22,996 bases of DNA from a virus, in IMG/VR virus record IMGVR_UViG_3300023176_002313, positions 1 through 22,996 of that record. One strand, written 5' to 3'. The position numbers and the translations under genes were made by a program. Position 1 is the first letter of the stretch. Every line of letters begins with the position of its first letter. Shown in pieces: positions 1-8,089 of this stretch. Below the pieces are notes generated by a model, which was not told the origin of the DNA, did not search any database, and saw nothing but the letters and a program-made list of their open reading frames with translations.

Positions 1-1176
1 GGCAGCAGTAGAACTACCCAATGCCTCAGTGATCACATCAAAATATCCTACGCCAACTTCTCTTTGATGCTTTGCGCTTGTGTATCCAAACTGCTCGGCG
101 GCGAACTCCTCCTCCTGTAACCAAGAATATGCCAGCATGCCATGCTTCTTGTACGAACGGGCAAACTGAAACACTGCGTTATTTGTAGCATGGAAACCAG
201 CGAGAGTAATAAACTGAAACTTGAATCCCATCTTGCCCAACTCCCACTGGAAGTCAGCAAGTTCTTGATCTCCTGGGATACTCTTGCGCCAGTTAAACGA
301 AGGCGAACAGTTGTACGCCAGCATAGCATCAGGGACAGCACCCTTCACCGCATCAGCAAACTGCTTCGCTTCCTTCAGGCAAGGTTTTGAGGTTTCGCAC
401 CAAACTAGATCAGCATACTCTGCGTATCGTTGACCACGCTCGCAACCGAACTCTAGTCCCCGTCCTTCTTGGATGGAGTAGAATCCTTCTGGTGAACGAT
501 CTCCGGTGAGGAATTTACGGTCAAGATCGTCGACATCGGTCGCAAGGAACTTGGCAGATTCTGCGTCCGTTCTAGCAATAACAACAGTGTCGGTCCCAGC
601 AACATCACTAGCAAGACGAGCAGCATTAAGATTCCGGATAGCTTGTGAAGTCGGTATGAGAACCTTTCCTCCGAGGTGTCCGCACTTTTTTTCTGAGGAG
701 ACTTGGTCTTCAAAGTGGACGGCTGCTGCGCCTGCCTCAATAAGATTTCGTGCCAGTTCGTAAGCATTTAAAACTCCTCCGAATCCTGCTTCCGCATCCG
801 CGATGATAGGAGCGAACGGAAACCCTTCGCCACCTTCCGATACAGATATCTGATCCTGTCGCCTAAAACTATTATTGATATTCCTAACAACGTCAGGAAC
901 AGAGTTAACAGGGTATAGACTCTGGTCAGGATAAGTTTCCAGCGCACTATTAGACGACGCTGCGACTTGCCATCCCGATAAGTATATTGCATGGATACCA
1001 GCCTTGACATGTTGTACTGCCTGTTGACCGTTGTATGCTCCGAACGTATTTATATATGGGTGCGTAGCGAACAACTTACGAAGGTTGTTCGCACCCATCT
1101 TTGCCAGTGTGTGCTCTACTTGCACTGACCCTTTTAGTTTGTCCACTACTTCTGGGTCGTAGTCACGCTTCTTCAT
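1..1176 (-). CDS. aceA: Isocitrate lyase (AceA/ICL), 3' end cut by window edge
   Basis: Isocitrate lyase splits isocitrate into succinate and glyoxylate, the first step of the glyoxylate shunt. The frame is open from the ATG at 1176 to the window edge, giving 392 codons with no stop. The catalytic signature KKCGHLGGK is present with Cys at about residue 165. Other family blocks are SGWQVAA, YPDQSLYP, ADAEAGFGG, IARTDAE, NCSPSFNW, ITLAGFHA and KHQREVG, all in the expected order. Bacterial enzymes are about 430 aa, so only the last ~15-20 residues should be missing. The N-terminus begins at the segment that follows the usual W..N.RW..R.Y stretch, so it looks about 25 residues short. An in-frame TAA four codons upstream rules out a longer start. 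AAGGA 5-8 nt before the ATG supports this start. The start overlaps the end of the PsiE-like gene by 14 nt. I am very sure of the family; in a phage it would act as an auxiliary metabolic gene. Confidence 0.96.
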   Translation of the reverse strand, partial: MKKRDYDPEVVDKLKGSVQVEHTLAKMGANNLRKLFATHPYINTFGAYNGQQAVQHVKAGIHAIYLSGWQVAASSNSALETYPDQSLYPVNSVPDVVRNINNSFRRQDQISVSEGGEGFPFAPIIADAEAGFGGVLNAYELARNLIEAGAAAVHFEDQVSSEKKCGHLGGKVLIPTSQAIRNLNAARLASDVAGTDTVVIARTDAESAKFLATDVDDLDRKFLTGDRSPEGFYSIQEGRGLEFGCERGQRYAEYADLVWCETSKPCLKEAKQFADAVKGAVPDAMLAYNCSPSFNWRKSIPGDQELADFQWELGKMGFKFQFITLAGFHATNNAVFQFARSYKKHGMLAYSWLQEEEFAAEQFGYTSAKHQREVGVGYFDVITEALGSSTAA

Positions 1177-1588
1177 TACTATTCCTTATTGATAATTTGT
1201 CTAAACTAATCTTATCTTTCGCCGACATAATATATGCCGAGATTGCCAAAATCAAAATACCACCACTCTCAAAAATTATATCCAAGGGTTCGTTGCCCTT
1301 GGTTTGTAGTATGATCATACGAGTCAATGCTGTCATCGCAATAATCAACGGGAGTGTAACTGGTATCCTATGATCTTTGTAGAAAGCACCAACCATACCC
1401 AATATCTCTGCGTAGATAAACAGGAGGAAAAGATCGGCGAGCGCCATCTTACCCTGTCCTGCAAACATAGCGACGATATCGTATCCAGCTGCCCAGACCG
1501 TGCCTGCTACAATGAAAAGGAGAAGTGCCTTCTCAATATGCATGATGCCTTCGCCGACACCATGTTTGATTTTGTTTTTGCTAATCAT
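1163..1588 (-). CDS. psiE: PsiE-like phosphate-starvation-inducible membrane protein
   Basis: 141-aa integral membrane protein matching the PsiE family pattern. It has about four hydrophobic helices and the characteristic stretch FIYAEILGMVGAFYKDHRIP followed by LIIAMTALTRMIIL. PsiE is known as phosphate-starvation inducible in enterobacteria; its biochemical role is unknown. The frame stays open to 1672, but the ATG at 1588 lies 1 nt after the stop of the MazG-like gene and is preferred. Another ATG at 1543, just before the first helix and with GAAGG upstream, is a possible alternative. It overlaps the isocitrate lyase start by 14 nt, so the two are probably translationally coupled. Family call is by recognition of the motif, not by a search. 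Confidence 0.8.
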   Translation of the reverse strand: MISKNKIKHGVGEGIMHIEKALLLFIVAGTVWAAGYDIVAMFAGQGKMALADLFLLFIYAEILGMVGAFYKDHRIPVTLPLIIAMTALTRMIILQTKGNEPLDIIFESGGILILAISAYIMSAKDKISLDKLSIRNSNEEA

Positions 1589-1589
1589 A

Positions 1590-1958
1590 TTAATACTTTG
1601 TCTTGCCAGTCGCTGTTCGAGAAGGGGCACGAGACTCATTTCCAATGGTCGTTGGCTTACCTTCACTGTCACTTTCTTTTACGAAAATACCATCAACCAT
1701 TTTACCTTTGCGGTCTTTAATATCATTCCATGCATGTAACAAGCACTCTTCCAAATTAGTGCCGTTACGTTCCGCAATATTTATAAGCACAACCATGCAG
1801 TCTCCAATATCATCTTTGATATCTTTACCCTTACATACGTTGTCGCTCAACTCACCAACTTCTTGAATCAGTTTACATACCTGATCTTTGTCAGTAGCAC
1901 CATTGATCAAGTTACGATCGTGATGCCAGCGTGTTACTAAATGAATTAACTCTTTCAT
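1590..1958 (-). CDS. MazG-like nucleoside triphosphate pyrophosphohydrolase
   Basis: 122-aa protein with the all-alpha NTP pyrophosphatase (MazG) pattern. A helix carrying EVGEL is followed about 15 residues later by DDIGD and a VVLINIAE helix; these acidic residues bind the Mg ions in the family. Such enzymes hydrolyse (d)NTPs to monophosphates and pyrophosphate. Phage versions have been proposed to clean nucleotide pools or to affect ppGpp signalling; neither can be decided here. The start at 1958 is chosen because GAGGAA lies upstream and its ATG overlaps the preceding stop as ATGA; the frame is open to 1976. The C-terminal tail after about residue 85 is polar and probably disordered. Confidence 0.8.
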   Translation of the reverse strand: MKELIHLVTRWHHDRNLINGATDKDQVCKLIQEVGELSDNVCKGKDIKDDIGDCMVVLINIAERNGTNLEECLLHAWNDIKDRKGKMVDGIFVKESDSEGKPTTIGNESRAPSRTATGKTKY

Positions 1959-2743
1959 AATGTTTCCTCGTACCATTCAAAATCTACGAATGTTTTATCT
2001 TTCCATGTTTCCGGATGCTCGTTACGATAGTAAGAGATCTCTTTTAATAATTTGTCAAACTTCATGTAAGAAGGGGGATGACAAATAACGTCCTTATGGT
2101 ATTCAGTTATTTCTACATCTTGTATTACAATTTCCCTTCCTGGTCTCATTGCACCTGCTATAATACCGTCAAAGTGTTTTCTCTCTAGAAAAGTTTGTAA
2201 CCTTTCAACGAACACCCTTGACCCTCCATGCATGTTACGAAAGTCTTCATCATACCCACGCGTCTTCAAGAAAGTTTCTTTGCGAATCCCATACGTGTTG
2301 TATTCGACTGGATCTATGTAGTCCATATAGTTCTTGCCAACATAAAGCCAAGCAACACTATCGCAAGGATATGGTCTTGCCCAAACGCCAAGGAACTGAT
2401 CCTCTGTCAACTCAGGAATATGTTTGTAAACTGCTTTGACGCTCTCCTCACTGATTTCCATATCAACATCCATGAGAAACACCCAATCATGCGTTGCTTG
2501 TTGTACACCAAGATTACGGCACCCATGACCATTGAATCCATAGTTTATAGGCACACGAAGTATCCTGATGTTCATATCGTCATCCGCCCACCTCTCCACA
2601 ACTTCTTTGGCAAGTTCTTTTGTGGATCCATCATCGACTATGATAACTTCGTCCCAGAGTTTTGTACTCCCCATAGTCAATAATCTAGAGAGTTGTTCCT
2701 CGTCCTCAAAGTATGGGACTACAAGACTAACCTTCGTATGCAT
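1955..2743 (-). CDS. GT2-family glycosyltransferase
   Basis: 262-aa GT-A fold glycosyltransferase of family 2. The N-terminal VSLVVPYFED strand is followed by VIIVDDGST (nucleotide-sugar binding Asp pair) and by VFLMDVDMEIS (the DxD metal-binding motif). A block YGFNGHGCRNLG is shared with the two GT2 proteins at 12622-14225, so the three are paralogues. Acceptor and sugar are unknown; candidates are host surface glycans, phage structural proteins or DNA. The start at 2743 (HTKVSLVV follows) is favoured; an ATG at 2749 and an upstream in-frame start at 2779 inside the primase-like gene are alternatives. It overlaps that gene by about 17 nt and ends in an ATGA overlap with the MazG-like gene. 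Confidence 0.85.
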   Translation of the reverse strand: MHTKVSLVVPYFEDEEQLSRLLTMGSTKLWDEVIIVDDGSTKELAKEVVERWADDDMNIRILRVPINYGFNGHGCRNLGVQQATHDWVFLMDVDMEISEESVKAVYKHIPELTEDQFLGVWARPYPCDSVAWLYVGKNYMDYIDPVEYNTYGIRKETFLKTRGYDEDFRNMHGGSRVFVERLQTFLERKHFDGIIAGAMRPGREIVIQDVEITEYHKDVICHPPSYMKFDKLLKEISYYRNEHPETWKDKTFVDFEWYEETL

Positions 2744-3650
2744 TTGCATATGCCCATTTAATTGCTGAGTTCGCCTCAAGTTCTAGTGGTCGATTCTTGT
2801 ACCAGTTGCCAGTCTCTGCGTCAAGTTGCTTACACATAGAAGCGATCTGTTGCGAGGTGATGGGATAACCTGCCTTCACTGCATTACAAGCAGTCGCTAC
2901 CATGATACGATACATCTGATGATACCAACCTGTTCCTGATACTGACTTATAATCTATTGCCATCTTATTTGGGAAGAAAGGGCAGTCCAAGTATCCGCTC
3001 CATACAATTTCAGTATTAGTCAATGAGTTCTTGCGATGCTCGATAACTGTTTCCCTCACGTCATCAGGCAGTATGTCCAACAAATCATTACCTGTCTTTT
3101 CTTGATAAGGAAACTCTCTTAAGAGATCATCAACACCAAGTGGAATCCCAGAGTTAACATGGAAAAAATTATGAGCGCCTGCATATCTCGCTGGAATGTA
3201 ATACATACGCGAAGAATCTTTTGTCTGCTTGTCTCCGAGATCGCCGATGGATTTATTAAGAGCATACCAGAATTGCTTGATTTCTTCTCCTTTAACTCTT
3301 CTTGCCAGATCGAATACAATCCGGAACTTAATTTTTTCTGGCGTAGAAGAAGCAGTACTGTACACAACAATATTATTGTCTGCAAACCTATCAAGTATTC
3401 CATCTATAGTTCCCTCATAATCGTCAACGTCTACACATGCCCAGTTGCCCCAGTATTCGACATTCCTGTTTGCACGTGTAGTCCCCTCCTTATACACAGC
3501 AGGGGATATTAATTCAGCATCCTTCTTACCAGCAAGGGGTTGCTCTGATAGTTTTTCAAGAAGATAAACAAGTGAATCCCAATCAGGCATCTTTAAATAC
3601 CTGTGGGTCTTGTTATCAAATGCGTTCTTGAAGATAGTTAGTTCGTACAT
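2727..3650 (-). CDS. Primase-like protein (archaeo-eukaryotic primase/PrimPol type, tentative)
   Basis: 307-aa protein with features of AEP-type primases found in mobile elements. An acidic ACVDVDDYEG motif (D74, D76) could provide the metal-binding DxD. It is followed by VVYSTASSTPEKIKFRIVFD (about residues 95-114) and by KDSSRMYYIPARY (about 144-156), the order seen in primase/replicase proteins with TPEKxxxR and D.SR..Y.P motifs. The C-terminal third may be a helical PriCT-like region. T4-like phages normally use a DnaG-type gp61 primase, which is not in this window. The start ATG at 3650 overlaps the upstream stop as TAATG. The family assignment is inferred from motifs; it might instead be an inactive or divergent replication protein. 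Confidence 0.55.
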   Translation of the reverse strand: MYELTIFKNAFDNKTHRYLKMPDWDSLVYLLEKLSEQPLAGKKDAELISPAVYKEGTTRANRNVEYWGNWACVDVDDYEGTIDGILDRFADNNIVVYSTASSTPEKIKFRIVFDLARRVKGEEIKQFWYALNKSIGDLGDKQTKDSSRMYYIPARYAGAHNFFHVNSGIPLGVDDLLREFPYQEKTGNDLLDILPDDVRETVIEHRKNSLTNTEIVWSGYLDCPFFPNKMAIDYKSVSGTGWYHQMYRIMVATACNAVKAGYPITSQQIASMCKQLDAETGNWYKNRPLELEANSAIKWAYANAYEG

Positions 3651-3826
3651 TACTTCTCATATTTTTCTACTATAGTAGATTTGATCACGTCCTCAAGTCT
3701 ATTATCTGTGACGTTCCAAACTACGATACGATCACTGCTGGGATTCACTGGCCACTTAAAATCTTCATATTCAATAGTCTTCACTTCACCAGTTTTCCAA
3801 TGCTTGAACTTCATATATTTCTTCAT
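3650..3826 (-). CDS. Small conserved-looking hypothetical protein, 58 aa
   Basis: Short ORF beginning MKKYMKFKHWKTGEVKTIEY and ending VEKYEK. It is fully embedded in the operon logic: its ATG overlaps the methyltransferase stop as ATGA, and its stop overlaps the ATG of the primase-like gene as TAATG. Composition is mixed charged with two Trp, and no membrane segment or signal peptide is visible. I do not recognise the family. Its exact tiling between two genes is the main reason to call it real. Confidence 0.75.
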   Translation of the reverse strand: MKKYMKFKHWKTGEVKTIEYEDFKWPVNPSSDRIVVWNVTDNRLEDVIKSTIVEKYEK

Positions 3827-4407
3827 AAAACTAGTAGACCCATAACATTAATATTGTCATCTGACACATATGGAAACATGCGTACCATATTCCATCTAGA
3901 GTGATTAACTGCACTGAGAACTTGCCATTGGTCGATATTATCTATTAACAACTGCCTTACACCAAAGTGACTGCAACAATTCAAATCAAGGGCAGTGTGT
4001 TCATATGAATGCTGCCCGTCAATGAGGGCAAAGTCAAAAGGACCATAAGGTTCTAAGTCATCATATGCATCAATAGTTCCTTTGGGTATCCAAGTAAACC
4101 TATCACCAAACACATCCTTCATAGCATTCGCTTGTTGCTCTCTTGTATCTGCTAGCAACTTGGCACCATCCAATGTGTGTTCAAAACCAGGACTAATGGA
4201 AACAACGTTGGCATCAGTAAATTCATCTAACATCCAAGTGGTTGAGTGCCCAAGGTGAAATCCTATCTCCAAAACATTTTTAGGACTATACATCCTCTGT
4301 ATTTTATTCCAAACATACAAACCGTCAGGGATATATCCCCAACTATTTTCTAAGTGTACGAGATGATCACGCGAAGAAGTCTTCAAGGGTAACTGTCTCC
4401 TCTTCAT
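3823..4407 (-). CDS. Class I SAM-dependent methyltransferase-like protein
   Basis: 194-aa protein with a Rossmann methyltransferase core of the Methyltransf_24 type. Motif I is VLEIGFHLGHSTTW (about residues 45-58), and the later PFDFALIDGQHSYEHTALDL block carries the motif around the catalytic edge. The protein ends at NINVMGLLVL. The substrate is unknown. The ATG at 4407 lies inside the 3' end of the polymerase gene (41-nt overlap) with a poor ribosome site. A TTG at 4386 with AGGAG about 10 nt upstream is an alternative start. The gene ends in an ATGA overlap with the 58-aa ORF. Confidence 0.75.
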   Translation of the reverse strand: MKRRQLPLKTSSRDHLVHLENSWGYIPDGLYVWNKIQRMYSPKNVLEIGFHLGHSTTWMLDEFTDANVVSISPGFEHTLDGAKLLADTREQQANAMKDVFGDRFTWIPKGTIDAYDDLEPYGPFDFALIDGQHSYEHTALDLNCCSHFGVRQLLIDNIDQWQVLSAVNHSRWNMVRMFPYVSDDNINVMGLLVL

Positions 4408-6886
4408 TCCAACCGATTGCCTCTAGCACTGGACGCACCACTGCCAAGAATGCTTTTTCAAACTGTTTCTCATAGTCAATGTATCTGTGCAAATTAAACT
4501 CCTCGGGAAGGAAGTCATAAAATGCAATGATATTTTCCCTGATAGGATTCTTTTCATCAAGATACAAGAACTTAATCTTTTCACCGTCTTTGATAATATT
4601 ATACTTACGATCGAGTCCTTTGTCAAGAAGTATTTTGTTGTAGAGCAAAGATCCTCGCACGTGTATCGGTGTGCCCTGCTTGTATATGTTCTTGGCGTCA
4701 CGCCACTTGCCCACGTCAGATACTCCGCGAGGGAAGGCAATCTCATGAGGATCAAGTGTACGGAAGTGCGACCTGAATATCTGTATTGCCTGTTGAGTCT
4801 GCGCTTCGGTGCCAGTTATCATCACCTTGAACAAACCTTTCAATGCATCACGACAGGAGGCAGGGGTAGATGACTTGACTGCCTCAATACCCATGATCTT
4901 CAGTTTAGGTTTGGCATACTGCACACCCTCGCTGTTGTGTACGTTGAGGATGTATCGCTTCTTCGCTGTCCAGATACCTGCGTCGGCGATCACCTCGCGA
5001 CCCATCACCATCTTGTTCTCATATGCATTCATATACTCGGCGAGGTCACTGTACGATCTTTCGAACAGCGGTTCAAACTTCTCCTCGCCAATCTGCGACA
5101 ACACCTGTACAGTCTGGTCAGTATCCGTCAGTCCCATCTTCTCGACGAGAGGACCAAAGTTTACATACACGGAATCAGTATCAATCGCGATCACATAGTC
5201 AACACCTTTCGTTTCTAGGATATTGTTCATGTACTCGTTGACTGCTTTCTCTGCCCAACGGATAGACAACTGACCTGACATCGTAATCGCTTCTGCCATA
5301 CGAATATCGTAGTAACGGAACCAGCGATTACCCAACCCACCATAAAGTGAGTTCATCATAATTTTAATCGCCATCTGTTGCGTATCAAGTTTCGTTACAG
5401 TTTTACCAGCGTTCTTATCACCTGCCTCAACCTTTGACTGTAACCCGAGCATATCTCTCTTGATCTGTTTACGTTCAGCATACAGACCATCAATCACTGC
5501 TGGCAAAACGCCACGGAAGTCTTTCGAGAAGTGTACACCATTGGCGGCGATACAGTCATGAGGAGACTTGCTCTCGGGTCGCTCGCGAGCGAGGCAGTTA
5601 TCAACTGTCACGCCAGAAGTGCGTGTACTCACGATAGTCTCAGGCGACATATTATACTGCATAATCAAGTGAGGATACAGACTGTTCAGGTCAAACGAGA
5701 TAACCCATGAGTGACGACCGATATGCGGTGCCTTCACATATCCACCACCGAAGTCAGTTTTCATATTCTCTTTCTTGGGCGGCACGACGATCTTGCGTTT
5801 ACACAGCTCGCGATAGATGTAAGTATCCCACAACTGCGTAGTCCCGAATGCTTCCTGATAGTTACACCCACCCTTGTACGCGATAGTCATGGCAAGGTCA
5901 ATCAAACCCATCTTCTCGTCGATACGTTCAACCAACTGTACGTCTTTGATGTTGTAGTCGATAAACTTCTGATAATCTTCTTTGTACAGCGTGTACAGAT
6001 TACCGTGCTCCTCGTAGGATAGTTTCTTCTCGCCGAGTACAACGTTCGCGATATGATCCAGTTTGTACGACTCTTGTACGCCATATGAGTACACGCCAAA
6101 CTTTTGAAACAGATCCCAGTAATCTAGTTGCTCAATACCAACCAACTCATAGACCTGTTGCTTTCTGCCCTTGAGACTAATCATCTTCTCGCGGACGATA
6201 CCCCATGGTGACATCTTCTTGAAGGCATCACCACCGAGCAGATTGTTGACACGATTAATCAGATATGGAATATCAAACAGTCTGACGTTCCAACCTGTTA
6301 CGACATCGGGGCAGGTATCCTTGCCACTCCAGAAACCAAGGAACTTGAGGATGAGATCAAGTTCGCCATCACACTTAATAAACTTGATATGCTCCGGAGC
6401 AACGTCGATCTGAGTTTTCTCGGGGTCATACTTATCTTCAAGTGCGAATATGAAAAAGTCAGGGCGACCATGATACTTGAGGCAGATAGATTGTACTTCC
6501 TTCTCTGCTCGCTCAGGTTCAGGGAATCCATCATCGGACTCAACCTCGATGTCGATATTAGCGACGAGGATCTGGGCAGGGTCATAGGTTATTTCGTTGG
6601 GATAATGTTTCTGTATGTACTGCGCAGCGAAGTTGTTGTTACCATGAACCTCAACATTATCTACGCCATCGTACTGTTTCCAAAACTCAGTCGCTTCGGA
6701 CAACGTCTCAAACTGCACCTCCGACACAGTCCGACCATCCAGAGTTTTCCAGATAGAGTCGGGTTTATTTGCGGGGAGATACATAACAGGTTTGAAGGTG
6801 TCGCGATACTGCTTGCGTTCACCGTTCTCGTATCCTCGGTAACAAATACTGTTACCAACACGAGAGATGTTAGTATAAAACTTCAT
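4367..6886 (-). CDS. 43: Family B DNA polymerase, T4 gp43-like
   Basis: 839-aa replicative DNA polymerase with 3'-5' exonuclease. Exonuclease motifs: NIDIEVE (D112, E114, the same numbers as T4), GWNVRLFDIPYL (D205) and YNIKDVQLVE (Y311, D315). Polymerase motifs: motif A SFDLNSLYP (D399), motif B KIMMNSLYGGLGN and motif C IDTDSVYV (D569, D571), then AKKRY at 642-645. The C-terminus TLEDFFA resembles the clamp-binding tail of T4/RB69 polymerase. All catalytic residues are intact; length is slightly below T4's 898. The start ATG at 6886 has GGAG 8 nt upstream and lies 18 nt from a predicted +1. In T4, gene 43 directly follows regA; here two extra genes intervene. Confidence 0.98.
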   Translation of the reverse strand: MKFYTNISRVGNSICYRGYENGERKQYRDTFKPVMYLPANKPDSIWKTLDGRTVSEVQFETLSEATEFWKQYDGVDNVEVHGNNNFAAQYIQKHYPNEITYDPAQILVANIDIEVESDDGFPEPERAEKEVQSICLKYHGRPDFFIFALEDKYDPEKTQIDVAPEHIKFIKCDGELDLILKFLGFWSGKDTCPDVVTGWNVRLFDIPYLINRVNNLLGGDAFKKMSPWGIVREKMISLKGRKQQVYELVGIEQLDYWDLFQKFGVYSYGVQESYKLDHIANVVLGEKKLSYEEHGNLYTLYKEDYQKFIDYNIKDVQLVERIDEKMGLIDLAMTIAYKGGCNYQEAFGTTQLWDTYIYRELCKRKIVVPPKKENMKTDFGGGYVKAPHIGRHSWVISFDLNSLYPHLIMQYNMSPETIVSTRTSGVTVDNCLARERPESKSPHDCIAANGVHFSKDFRGVLPAVIDGLYAERKQIKRDMLGLQSKVEAGDKNAGKTVTKLDTQQMAIKIMMNSLYGGLGNRWFRYYDIRMAEAITMSGQLSIRWAEKAVNEYMNNILETKGVDYVIAIDTDSVYVNFGPLVEKMGLTDTDQTVQVLSQIGEEKFEPLFERSYSDLAEYMNAYENKMVMGREVIADAGIWTAKKRYILNVHNSEGVQYAKPKLKIMGIEAVKSSTPASCRDALKGLFKVMITGTEAQTQQAIQIFRSHFRTLDPHEIAFPRGVSDVGKWRDAKNIYKQGTPIHVRGSLLYNKILLDKGLDRKYNIIKDGEKIKFLYLDEKNPIRENIIAFYDFLPEEFNLHRYIDYEKQFEKAFLAVVRPVLEAIGWNEEETVTLEDFFA

Positions 6887-6910
6887 TCACTACTCCATAA
6901 CAGAGTATCT

Positions 6911-6939
6911 ATTGTAACCTATTTTGAAAGAAAAAGCAA
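6911..6939 (-). promoter_or_regulatory. Sigma70-like promoter of gene 43
   Basis: -35 TTGCTT (6934-6939), 17-nt spacer and -10 TACAAT (6911-6916), read on the minus strand. The predicted +1 near 6904 gives an 18-nt leader to the polymerase ATG, containing GGAG. It sits just after the stop of the fibre-like gene. Confidence 0.6.
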
Positions 6940-6944
6940 GTAGT

Positions 6945-8081
6945 TTAGAGACCGTGGACACCACTTGTTAGTAGTGCGTGATCAGCAAGAGCAGTCGAAT
7001 TCTCAAGATTGTAAACTCTTGTTGCTAGGTTGTCAAGTGCTGCTTTGACAGCACTGGGTGATGATCCACCCCAATAAACAGCAGCAATACCTGAGGTAAA
7101 ATGAATCTCATTTACCCAAATCTTTTTAAACCTGAGACCAGTTGTACCGATATCAGTGACATTATTAGTTTCTGGTTGTATGCCAGCATCAGCACCAGCT
7201 GTGCCATGCACAACAAACTTGAACCCATGAATCCAGTTAAACTTAAAATCAGCATTGCCGATGTCCATAATTCTATCAGTTGGATCACCGCACACACCAG
7301 CAGTACGGACAGCGGGCCACATGATTGAAGTCGCGGGAGCATTATCATATTCGTCTAACAGTATACCACCATCTAGACCATGTAGCATGATCTTATTCAT
7401 ACTACAAGAATCGTCGAACGATCCTTGGAACAAACAACTGCGTACACTGTCAAGTGCACACATTGGTCCATCAGATTTTATGCCACCGCCACCATCTGGA
7501 TACAGAATGGCAGTTCCGACAGTGTCTTCGACGGTAGCATTGTCACCGCCACCACCACCGCCACCTTGTCCGGAACCACCTTGACTACCGCCAGAGTAGG
7601 ATCCACCTCCTCCTCCGGCACCGCCACCGCCACCTCCCATATCCATTCCACCACCACCGTCTACCAGCAGTGCTTTTTGCTCATCAGTTAAACCCCAACA
7701 AGCATAGTGACCTTCGCCAAGAGGAGGAGCACTAGAATCTCCATCACTGTCTACCCAACCACCAAAAGTACCGTCGCCATTAGGGCGAGTTGAATCCCAA
7801 TACCATGGATCAAATCTAGGGATAGGAACAAGGATTGGATTACCTAAAGAGTCTAATCCTACGAACGGATCGTCTGGATAACCATAATGCCCTATGGTGA
7901 TGCCGTATCCAGTCCAATAACCATCTGAATCATTACCTTCAGGAGTAATCAGTGAAGTGCCTGTTCTGATTACTGTGGTAGCAGCTTCAACGAAAGAAGA
8001 ACCGGATTTTGTGCTGCACGCTTCCTCAATGGCAAATCCAGTGTTAGTGTCGTAGACAATGTATTCGGGTTTTTTTGGCAT
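6945..8081 (-). CDS. Glycine-rich phage fibre/adhesin-like protein
   Basis: 378-aa protein with no enzyme motif. Residues about 142-179 form a strongly glycine-rich stretch with runs of five to seven Gly, interrupted by Ser, Met and Gln. The C-terminal part contains NVTDIGTTGLRFKKIWVNEI, a pattern repeated in many phage tail-fibre and structural proteins. The end is helical (NLATRVYNLENS) and could trimerise. The N-terminal part is rich in Asp, Gly, Trp and Tyr. Glycine-rich tracts also occur in T-even gp38 adhesins, so receptor binding or a decoration role is plausible but inferred. It sits between a putative glycosyltransferase and the polymerase, an unusual place for a structural gene. No strong ribosome site precedes the ATG. 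Confidence 0.55.
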   Translation of the reverse strand: MPKKPEYIVYDTNTGFAIEEACSTKSGSSFVEAATTVIRTGTSLITPEGNDSDGYWTGYGITIGHYGYPDDPFVGLDSLGNPILVPIPRFDPWYWDSTRPNGDGTFGGWVDSDGDSSAPPLGEGHYACWGLTDEQKALLVDGGGGMDMGGGGGGAGGGGGSYSGGSQGGSGQGGGGGGGDNATVEDTVGTAILYPDGGGGIKSDGPMCALDSVRSCLFQGSFDDSCSMNKIMLHGLDGGILLDEYDNAPATSIMWPAVRTAGVCGDPTDRIMDIGNADFKFNWIHGFKFVVHGTAGADAGIQPETNNVTDIGTTGLRFKKIWVNEIHFTSGIAAVYWGGSSPSAVKAALDNLATRVYNLENSTALADHALLTSGVHGL

Positions 8082-8089
8082 ACTGTTAT

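Noticed and set aside
48-1010. Minus-strand open frames of 80-104 codons and plus-strand frames in 142-763
   Set aside because: They are out of frame with isocitrate lyase, which covers the whole stretch with clear family motifs.
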